From assembly GCA_949987705.1 (NCBI GenBank), contig OX465281.1, positions 179,380,516-179,444,515 of the forward strand: 64,000 nt of DNA, in the 5' to 3' direction. The notes below the pieces were generated by a model. That model did no database searches. It saw only the letters and a program-made list of their open reading frames with translations, and had not been told where the DNA came from. Origin of the DNA: Thereva unica. Taxonomy: Eukaryota > Arthropoda > Insecta > Diptera > Therevidae. This document shows positions 55,846 to 64,000 of the stretch, in pieces; within the stretch, counting starts at the first letter, position 1; every line of letters starts with the position of its first letter. A program made the translations under genes and the position numbers.

Positions 55846-57298
55846 GCGACTCCCGTACACTAGCCCTCAAAAGATTACACTACCTAGAAAACGACTTAGC
55901 ATCAATTTAAATCTTAAGAAGGAATACGAAGATTGTCTGAACGAATACATACACTTAGGACATATGGTTGAAACGAGCCCTCCAAAGAACGAAGAGCCAA
56001 ATTATTACATTCCGCACCATGCGGTACTGAAGGACAGCAGCACCACCAAGCTTCGAGTGGTGTTTGACGCATCGGCAAGGACAACAAGTGGACGATCTTT
56101 AAATGAATCCTTACTATCTGGTCCAACTATACAGCCCAAGTTGTTCTGCACATTATTGAAATGGAGAAAGCATAAGGTTGCGGTCCATGCAGATATAGAG
56201 AAGATGTACAGAATGGTCCAAATAGCACCTGAAGATCAAACTTACCAAAGAATCTTGTGGCGGCATCCTTCACGACACAACGTGCAAGACTACATGCTGA
56301 CCACAGCTACCTTTGGGACAACAGCTGCTCCCTATTTGGCAATTCGCGCACTAAAGCAACTAGCAGCTGATGAACGTAAAAACTATCCACTAGCATCGAA
56401 GGCAACTGAATCTGACTTTTATGTAGACGATTTGTTGACTGGCGCAGATGATACAAATACAGCACTAACGTTGCAAGCTCAACTAATCGCAATGCTAAAG
56501 TCAGGTGGGTTTAATCTCAGAAAATGGAGCAGCAATGAACGGGTGATTTTGGAACATTTGCCAACCGAGTTTAGAGAACATAAGGACATAGTGTCGTTTT
56601 CGGAATCCGAGTCAATAAAAACCTTGGGAGTGCGATGGCAACCGTACACGGATCAGTTTTCATTTAACTTTAAACTGCTCAAGGACTACATCAACGTAAC
56701 GAAAAGAACAATCCTTTCCGATGTGGCTTCTTTATACGACCCATTAGGACTACTACAACCAGTAATTATCATAGCCAAAATGCTAATCCAAGATTTGTGG
56801 CTAACAGGATGTTCGTGGGATCAGCCAGTTCAGGAACATGTAAAAATACAGTGGATAAACTACAAGAAGGATCTAGAGAACTTAAACAAGTTTACAATTC
56901 CTAGGTGGATTCACTATTCACCACAATATGATGTACAAATACACGGGTTTTGTGATGCGTCCATACGAGCAATTGCTGCAGTTATATATTTGCGCGCCAC
57001 AGACGACAAAGGCAACACAACGTCAACCTTAATAACTTCGCGAACAAGGGTTGCACCCGTTAAACCTATTACCATACCGCGTCTTGAACTAAATGGTGCA
57101 CTACTCTTAGCTCGCTTGATGAAGGAGACCGTCTCAAGTATGCATCTTCAAGGAATTCCAGTGGTAGCGTGGACCGATTCAACTATAGTTTTGCAATGGA
57201 TAAGACAACATGCTGCCCGATGGAAGACGTATGTGGCGAACCGAGTTGTAGAAATTCAGGAGCTTCTCAAATATGATCGATGGATGCTCTTTAATTGA
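55846..57298 (+). pseudogene. BEL-2 reverse transcriptase and partial RNase H
   Basis: Frame changes near 55790 and 55890 separate this part from protease. From 55964 it is open: YIPHHAVLKDSSTTKLRVVF, ADIEKMYRMVQ, TFGTTAAPYLAIRAL and an intact FYVDD active site. RNase H begins (IHGFCDASIRAIAAVIYLRA, PRLELNGALLLARLM, WTDSTIVLQW) but stops at VVEIQELLKYDRW; the block with NPADCxSRG present in BEL-1 is deleted. At the break there is a 25-bp direct duplication (57286-57310 and 57314-57338). Confidence 0.9.
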
Positions 57299-58950
57299 AA
57301 ATAAGCTTTGCCAGCTCTTTAATTGAAAATAAGCTTTGGCTGTATGGCCCACCCTGGCTTATTAAACCATCCGAGGACTGGCCAAGGAATGTCACCATAA
57401 AGGAAGAAACAACACTAGAAGCCAAGGACAACACAACAACTCTATTCTCTACAATAGACGACGATCTACTATGTCGATTCTCATCCTACACACGACTTAT
57501 ACGGATAGTAGCAACAATACTTCGATTCATTAACAACGCCAAGGATTCCAAACACAAACGAATTCAACCATTAACCATAGAAGAGCTAAACCAGGCTGAG
57601 CATACAATTTTAAGGCGTGTTCAACAAGGCACCTTTGCTAAAGAATTTCACAGTTTGCAAGCAAACAACGCACTATCACCAAGTAGCAAATTAATTATGT
57701 TAGCACCATTTATTGACAAGGACTGTCTAATAAGAGTCGGTGGGCGATTAAACAATGCCATGATCCCGTATTCGCAAAAACACCCTATCATCCTGCCACG
57801 AGACCATCATATAACAAGGTTAATAATTAACAAGACACATCTGGAGACATTGCATGGAGGCGTGTCTCTGGTTTTGGCTACTACAAGAAACAAATACTGG
57901 ATTTTAGATGGCAGAAGATCTATTTCAACGCAATTACACAAGTGTGTGATTTGCGCTAGATATCGGCAAACCACAAGCCAACAATTAATGGGAAACTTAC
58001 CCCGATGTAGAACAACTATTGCCAAACCTTTTACCAAGACAGGAGTGGATTATGCTGGTCCCTTCAATATCAAAGCAGCAAGGCATCGGAACGCGAAGAT
58101 ACAAAAAGGGTATACGAGTATCTGCATTTTCGTATGTATGACGACCAAGGCAATTCACATAGAATTAGCGTCAGATTTAACATCCGAAACCTTTGTGGCT
58201 GCTTTCAAGCGCTTCATCGCTCGACGAGGAAGGTGCACCGACATCTACTCGGATTGTGGTACAAATTTTGTAGGCGGTAGGAAACTACTAGAAAGGGAAT
58301 TATGTCAAGTAATCAAGGAATCCAGCCCTGAAATTGAACAATACTTAGCAACATTATCAATAAGCTGGCATTTCAATCCACCTGCCGCCCCACATTTTGG
58401 AGGCTTGTGGGAGGCAGGTGTGAAGTCCATAAAATATCACATCAAACGAACCTTAAAAAATTCCATTTATACATTCGAGGAATTTACGACAGTCATCAAC
58501 CAAATCGAAGCGTGCCTAAATTCACGTCCACTATGCTATGTGCCCAACAAACCAGACGATCCCCTCATTCTGACGCCGGGACATTTTCTAATAGGTCAAT
58601 CATTATTAACACTACCAGAACCAGAAGCAGAACCCAACAACATCTCACTTAATCAACGATGGCAGCATCTAAAATGTAAGATGACACAGTTTTGGAAACA
58701 ATGGTCAAAGGACTATTTAAACCAAATGCAACATAGACCGAAATGGCGACAGCAAGGGATAGATATGATGCCAGGGCAAGTAGTTTTCGTAAAGGGCGAT
58801 AATACACCTCCATCAGTATGGCCACTTGACATAATCGAAGAAGCATTTCCAGGAGAGGATGGATTAACTCGAGTGGCACAAGTTCGCACTCAATTTGGTA
58901 GACTCAAACGATCAATCACCAAATTGTGTCCCCTACCGCTAGAAGCCTAG
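57299..58950 (+). CDS. BEL-2 integrase
   Basis: Inserts element DNA into the genome. Open for some 550 codons, start not defined because it is cut out of pol by the break at 57298. Starts within the RNase H/integrase linker (WLYGPPWLIKPSEDWP). Zinc-binding region: HHITRLIINKTHLETLHGG to CVICARYR. Catalytic core: GVDYAGPFN, YSDCGTNFVG and FGGLWEAGVKS (D, D, E). C-terminal domain: LTPGHFLIGQSLL, YLNQMQHRPKW, VVFVKGDNTPPSVWPLD and TKLCPLPLEA. No internal break. Confidence 0.9.
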
Positions 58951-59041
58951 TGCAACGTCCTTTACTGTTGTGTTTCGTGCGTTTACGTGTTGTCCCTCAA
59001 CGTCAGTTAGCAAATATTTACTACTTCCATTACTGTTTCAG

Positions 59042-59593
59042 ATGGGAAACCGGTACGAGTTCGAAGAAGAAGGTTACTGGGAAGACTACCTCTACATCAA
59101 CGAAGAGGTCTCGTTATCTCCTCCACATCAGGATGGTTCGACGAGATCTCTCGACAATCTAACACCACCTAGAGCTACTACCAAGATGGAGTATCCGCCA
59201 GCACCACCAGAGAAAACCAGGTACACCATATCTACATTAAACGAACCGGCCACAATCAACTCCAGACATGTGACGTCACTAAAGGTACTGCGGCCCACTA
59301 CCAACCTGAAGGAGTTTAAAGACCGAGAAAACAATAGCTTCCAACGATTCACTACTCGAGAAGGAACCGACATTTTCCTTCCTAAAAAGGTACTTCAAAA
59401 AATCGACTTCGAAAAAATAGCAAAACGAAAGGGTAGAGAGCAAACCATAAATCTTCCTGGCCGCTATCAAACGAAGGTGAAGGTAAGAGCTGACGGAACA
59501 ATTCTCTTCCACCACTACCGAAAAAGAGGAATTTCTAAGGAAAGGAATATGTTGATCGATACCGATCAACGAGGGGGAGAATGTTTAGGCTGA
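59042..59593 (+). CDS. BEL-2 third ORF downstream of integrase
   Basis: About 183 residues from MGNRYEFEEEGYWEDYLYIN. The ATG is directly preceded by TTACTGTTTCAG, a good splice acceptor, so a spliced message is possible. Acidic aromatic start, proline-rich middle (YPPAPPEKTRYT), then FTTREGTDIFLPKKVLQKID, KIAKRKGREQTINLPGRYQT and KVKVRADGTILFHHYRKRG. No signal peptide or membrane segment. The frame runs through the polypurine tract (RGGE) and stops within the 3' LTR. The end module resembles BEL-1's 36107-36571. Function unknown. Confidence 0.65.
   Translation: MGNRYEFEEEGYWEDYLYINEEVSLSPPHQDGSTRSLDNLTPPRATTKMEYPPAPPEKTRYTISTLNEPATINSRHVTSLKVLRPTTNLKEFKDRENNSFQRFTTREGTDIFLPKKVLQKIDFEKIAKRKGREQTINLPGRYQTKVKVRADGTILFHHYRKRGISKERNMLIDTDQRGGECLG
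59567..59581 (+). other. BEL-2 polypurine tract
   Basis: CAACGAGGGGGAGAA directly before the 3' LTR, inside the end of the third ORF. Confidence 0.85.
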
Positions 59594-60692
59594 ACCCTAA
59601 AAATAAACAAATTACTTAAAACAGCAGAATACTTAAAAGGATACCTAGTGCCTGGGACTCTACAAGCACAATCCCGCCGAAAGAGTTAAAGGCCAGCTTC
59701 GTCCTCAATATATCCATATATATATAATAAATATACAACAAAAATAATTTCAACAAGAAAATAAAAACACTTCACCGCCGAAGCTTGACACTTTGACACG
59801 TCAAACTGTCAAGTGTACTAAAAATTTGCTGACAATAAGTTCTGAATGTCAGCGATTTCGCCAATAAACATGAGCGAAAGATCCGACAACAAGACAGGGA
59901 CAACTCCAAGAAATTACCGGCTTCCAAATTTCCAAGGAAACTGGAAATTTTGAGAGAGCCAAAGGTCAAGGAGGACGAAGAAAAATTTTCACTTGACCAG
60001 AAACCGTTGGCAGCAAAAGACGAAGTTTTTTTCTAATTCGGCAAGATTTTGATTTATCAGTTTTTCAATTTAAAATCGGCAGTTTTTTTTTGCGTTAAAT
60101 TTGTAGTATAAAGTGTAGTTAGAAGTCGGCATTTTTTAGTTCCTTTTATATAGTGTAAATTTAAGTCGGCAGTTTTTTTTCTCAAATTCACCCAGGTATA
60201 ATACGAGTCAATTTTTTATTGGTTCGAACATGTCCATTGCAGACATCAGGCCAATCCACTAATTAATAATTTTATTTCAGTGGTTATTAAAATTAATATC
60301 TATTTCAATATTTCAATAATCTATCAATAAAAAAGAGCAAACATGTTCGTACGAACATCGCTTCGATTTTATTGATTTTCTTTCAGGTAGTGTAATTAGA
60401 TTTAGGAAGTGAATTGTGCAATAAAATTTAAGAAGAAAATTTGTAGTTATTTAAAGAAGTGAATTAATAATCTATTTTTAAGGAGTTAATTTTTGAAGAT
60501 AAAAATTTGAATTGTGAATTAGGACCTTAAGTTTCATTTTTGGAGAAGAACAATAAATACGTGGAATTTTGTAAAGAAAAGTGTTTTCTCATTTCCATTT
60601 CCTTAAGCAGCGTACTCAGAGAGTACACAATTTAACCACGACAATATAAATTGCTGTTCACATAGGCCGCTACACTACGGACCGCTCAAACA
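59582..60692 (+). repeat. BEL-2 3' LTR
   Basis: 1111 bp, TGTTTAGGCTGAACCC to CTCAAACA, without the palindrome found in the 5' LTR. Confidence 0.95.
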
Positions 60693-60697
60693 CACTA

Positions 60698-61332
60698 TGT
60701 TACTTTGAAATTTAACTTCTATGGATAATATTATTTAAGTTTCAGCAATATAATTTTAATTTCACATCGATTCTACGACAAACTTGCCAACGCGGTCACA
60801 ACTCCACTTTTTCTGATATAATTCTCTCAATTTTCTTCACTTTTTAAATGTTATTAACGGCTTTTTTCTCCTCTGCAAATTAATTACCATATAATATAAT
60901 AGGTTTCGAGATATTTCTGCAGGGAACTAAGTTTGGCAATGCCTTTGGTTTTGGGTGGGGATAAATATCATAACTTTATTCTGAACTGACCCGATTTTCG
61001 AATTTACATACACAAACGTAGTAAGAAATAGAAATGTCAAGAAGTTTGACATTTCTTCATTGGCAGATTTGGGTAAGTATGTAAATATTAATTTAAAGGT
61101 AAGTTTTTAAGCTATTTATTATTTTCTTTGGTGTTTATTATTTGTTATGTATTTATTTATGTTTAATATGTGTTATTTATGTTTTCTTTGTTATGATATT
61201 TGTCTTCCCTTTGTGATATTTGTTTACTTTGTTGTGACCGGGTTGTTTACATGTTTAATAATTCAAATGTTAAATACCTTAAACTAATTTTTTACTTTAA
61301 CTATTTTAGGTGATGATGGTGATGATTCAACA
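60698..61332 (-). repeat. BEL-3 3' LTR, inner part
   Basis: Directly adjacent to a polypurine tract and ending in TTCAACA (TGTTGAA on the minus strand). AT-rich, no gene. No second copy in the window, so the boundary is inferred. Confidence 0.6.
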
Positions 61333-61576
61333 TTCCCCCCCCCCCCGGGCGGTGTTGTGTCGCATCCAAATATGTATATAAAATATAAACCGACTCCATA
61401 TTATATGACGGTGCCTTGAATGATTTATCGCTCCAGGTCTTTGGGACAGGTTGATGAATTTGATTACATCTGTAAGTAGAAAGACACTGACAGTATTTGT
61501 GTTTTAATAGTGTGTTAGTTCAGGTGGAGGGTTCACATTAGTAGGTTTTAGTCGCGAATCATTAACCCTTGTTTCG

Positions 61577-62357
61577 TTAGAAGTCTTCATTGTCTCGAGT
61601 AGGTAAAATAGCGATTTTCGTGATAGGACGTTTGAAAATTGTTCCCTTTATTTGTACAGATACGACTCGTGTTAGATTGTCTTTTCCGGGATGAGTGTCT
61701 GTGACGCGTCCTAATGGCCATTTAAATGATGGGAGATTATCGTCCTTTATTAAAACCATCGTTCCCTTTTTGATGTTAGGTGTCTGCTGCATCCATTTTG
61801 GCCGTTGTTGTAGTCGGGATAAGTATTCGGAAGTCCAGCGTTTCCAGATTGAACGAATTGCCATCGGCCGAGGCGATTTAAATTGATGTGTAGGAGTTCC
61901 GTTTGTGGTGGGGCTAATAACGCGTCGCCTATTAAGAAGTGTCCCGGTGTTAGAGCGTTTAAGTCTGACGAGTCTTTTGTCAACGGACAAAGTGAATTTA
62001 GGCAAGACTCGACTTGAGCTAGTACTGTATAGAGTTCCTCAAAGGTTAACGTTGTGTTTCCAAGAATTCTCCTTAGATGATATTTAGTCGATTTTACTCC
62101 TGCCTTCCACAGGCCGCCGAAATGAGGAGAGGAGGGTAAATTAAAATGCCATGTAATGTCTTCACTAGCACAATATGTGGCTAACTCCTTTTCTATGTTT
62201 CTGATATCAAGTAAAACGGCATTGGCGCCAATAAAGTTGGTACCACAATCTGTGTATACGTGTCCACAACGTCCTCTACGCGCGATAAAACGTTTAAAGG
62301 CTGCTAAGAAGGCAGATGTAGTCAGATCGCTTACTACCTCTAAATGTATAGCTTTTA
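61577..62357 (-). pseudogene. BEL-3 integrase, C-terminal half
   Basis: From KAIHLEVVSDLTTSAFLAAF with YTDCGTNFIGA (second Asp) and HFGGLWKAGVKS, where the catalytic Glu of WEAG is replaced by Lys. Then VLAQVESCLNS and LTPGHFLIGDALL. A frame change near 61860 leads to WKRWTSEYLSRLQQRPKWMQ and the C-terminal domain (MVLIKDDNLPSFKWPLGRV) to 61577. The N-terminal half, including the first Asp, is missing. Confidence 0.88.
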
Positions 62358-63534
62358 AAAACCCAAAAACAAAAATTGTAAAGGGTTCGGCGATTGTTTG
62401 CCGAAAAAATGAAAACTGGAAACACTGAACTGAAAAAACCAAAAATTTAAAGTAATGAACTTTATTGAATTCCATTTATTTAATATTAAAAACGAAAAAT
62501 GTTAAACGAATATCTTAAATATAATGTCTTGCAAAGAACTAATATGAGAGCACGACAATTGGAAATTTGTTAAATATCTAATCTAAAAAAGGATTGATAT
62601 AAGAACACGGCGATCTGAAATTCGTAAGATGTCTCATCTAAACGAATACTGATAAAAAATCCCATCTGAAAAATCATTGATATGAAAACATAGCGACCTA
62701 CAATTCGTTGAATATGCAATCTAATAAAGAACTGATATAAGAACACGGTGATTTTAAATTCGTTAAATACATTATTAAACACTTTACTTCTCTAGCAGCA
62801 CGAATCAACATGGTTGTGAGCATAACCAATAAAATCGCTGGGTATGCATATGTGGTGGGTTACGTGACTATTGCACGGAATGTGTAGAGACGTAGCCATA
62901 GAAAATGTGTTAATAAATGATGTGAATAATTTGTTTCTCTAACACAAATTAGCAAATAAAATTTCTTATCGCTTAAGTAATGGCTTTGTCATACAACTTT
63001 ATTATAATATCAAACTTTTTACCACCCACCACATATGCATACCCAGCGATTTTATTGGTTATGCTCACAACCATGTTGATTCGTGCTGCTAGAGAAGTAA
63101 AGTGTTTAATAATGTATTTAACGAATTTAAAATCACCGTGTTCTTATTTCAGTTCTTTATTAGATTGCATATTCAACGAATTGTAGGTCGCTATGTTTTC
63201 ATATCAATGATTTTTCAGATGGGATTTTTTATCATTTTATCAGTATTCGTTTAGATGAGACATCTTACGAATTTCAGATCGCCGTGTTCTTATATCAATC
63301 CTTTTTTAGATTAGATATTTAACAAATTTCCAATTGCCGTGCTCTCATATTAGTTCTTTGCAAGACATTATATTTAAGATATTCGTTTAACATTTTTCGT
63401 TTTTAATATTAAATAAATGGAATTCAATAAAGTTCATTACTTTAAATTTTTGGTTTTTTCAGTTCAGTGTTTCCAGTTTTCATTTTTTCGGCAAACAATC
63501 GCCGAACCCTTTACAATTTTTGTTTTTGGGTTTT
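62358..63534. mobile_element. 1.18-kb palindromic element
   Basis: Arms 62358-62860 and 63024-63534 are inverted copies (outer AAAACCCAAAAACAAAAATTG; inner ATGCATATGTGGTGGGT), with a 163-bp unpaired centre. No gene. Its left neighbour is BEL-3 integrase but its right neighbour is not, so it either marks a breakpoint or the right flank was lost. Confidence 0.9.
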
Positions 63535-63777
63535 ATATCATTAGGTTTTTGGTTTCGAGATACGTCATTAAGAAAAAATTGTTTTTTCATAGCTAGGACA
63601 GAAAAGCTGTTGGTAACAAACAAATGTCCCCACACTTTTCTGCCCGCTCAATGAAAAATATCGTTCTGCACTTAGGGGAAAAGCGTTTTAACTTAATTTA
63701 ATATACAGTAGCAGAGTTTGAAAAAGTGAATTGGTGTGCCTTTATTGCGGGGGATCCATTTTTTCTTTTGAGCCCTC
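63535..63777. other. Unassigned spacer
   Basis: I see no gene, repeat or element end here. Confidence 0.6.
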
Positions 63778-64000
63778 TTCAGACGGCCGCCATGGATCTA
63801 TAGGTTAGTATTCTTCATTGGTAAATGTATTCAACTTATCATACCCTTTCATTTGATACCCATGTCGAGGTGGTTGTGAAGAAAGTGGTAATCAGCCCTC
63901 TTGAGACGGCCGCCATGGATCTAAAGGTATATTTAGTATACTACATTGGTTATTGTATTCTACTTATCATACCCTTTCATTTGATACCCATGTCAAGGTG
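63778..64000 (-). repeat. 128-bp minisatellite, part 4 (Helitron 5 fragment)
   Basis: Nearly two units of the 128-bp family (ACGGCCGCCATGGATCTA, TTTGATACCCATGTCGAGG), running off the window end. Presumably another Helitron; its end is not clear on the left side. Confidence 0.85.

Larger units (their letters stand above)
50904..60692 (+). mobile_element. BEL-2: BEL/Pao LTR retrotransposon
   Basis: 9789 bp, plus orientation, flanked by CACTA (50899-50903 and 60693-60697). LTRs begin TGTTTAGGCTGAACCC and end GCTCAAACA. The 5' LTR is 2783 bp because of a 1.66-kb palindrome; without it about 1.12 kb, against 1111 bp for the 3' LTR, with very few other differences. Contains gag, protease, reverse transcriptase, part of RNase H, integrase and a third ORF. 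Coding breaks show that this copy is defective. Confidence 0.95.
60698..62357 (-). mobile_element. BEL-3: BEL/Pao fragment (integrase end and 3' LTR)
   Basis: Minus orientation: integrase C-terminal half (62357-61577), ~230 bp non-coding, polypurine tract seen as TTCCCCCCCCCCCC on the plus strand (61333-61346), then LTR sequence starting TGTTGAATCATCACC on the minus strand (61332 down). The LTR probably goes on beyond BEL-2 to 50540. Upstream parts are missing; a palindrome abuts at 62358. Confidence 0.8.

Overview
The window looks like a stretch of arthropod (most likely insect) nuclear genome made almost wholly of transposable elements. The evidence is the element mix: a Jockey-like LINE, an R1-clade LINE, BEL/Pao LTR retrotransposons, a gypsy-type gag, Tc1/mariner elements including a DD41D type, hAT-like elements, a pogo/Tigger relic, a piggyBac-type MITE and minisatellite-bearing Helitrons. 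R1-clade LINEs are an arthropod hallmark. I found no host gene with confidence, no rRNA, no tRNA and no CRISPR array. One short captured-gene candidate sits inside a foldback element near 30.8-31.0 kb.

Layout. 1-10.7 kb: a gypsy-type gag relic abuts an internally deleted hAT-like element, then a pogo/Tigger relic that was split by a full-length Jockey-like LINE (3161-8575, minus strand, 15-bp target duplication), then a truncated CR1/Jockey-group LINE. 10.7-33.5 kb: a chain of elements separated by (TA)n arrays. In order these are a small palindrome, a hAT derivative, a 3.4-kb DD41D mariner with an apparently intact spliced transposase, an unassigned 0.95-kb TIR element, a 1.0-kb palindrome, a Tc1 element, a Helitron with a ~119-bp minisatellite, a hAT-like element (with Tc1 and then piggyBac MITE nested inside), a second Helitron in the other orientation carrying a 2-kb foldback element, and a second copy of the 1.0-kb palindrome.

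33.5-46.5 kb: two head-to-tail Helitrons on the minus strand carry a 128-bp minisatellite, largely as an alternating two-unit array. A 9.1-kb BEL/Pao element (BEL-1, minus strand, near-identical LTRs) has jumped into the first. 46.5-50.5 kb: a decayed R1-clade LINE. 50.5-62.4 kb: a 9.8-kb BEL/Pao element (BEL-2, plus strand, 5-bp target duplication, near-identical LTRs, 1.66-kb palindrome inside its 5' LTR) that seems to sit in the 3' LTR of a third BEL element (BEL-3, minus strand, integrase end only). 62.4-64 kb: a 1.18-kb palindrome, a short unassigned stretch and another piece of the 128-bp minisatellite.

How the parts work together: most elements carry disabled enzymes and would depend on helpers. 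The best candidates for recent activity are the DD41D mariner, the Jockey-like LINE (one nonsense codon in ORF2) and the two BEL elements whose LTR pairs are almost identical. The signals I find most unusual are an array of twelve small hairpins with compensating stem changes in each BEL-1 LTR, a third ORF downstream of integrase with a similar C-terminal module in BEL-1 and BEL-2, a 66-nt intron-like interruption in the DD41D transposase, and the (TA)n-linked chain of elements.
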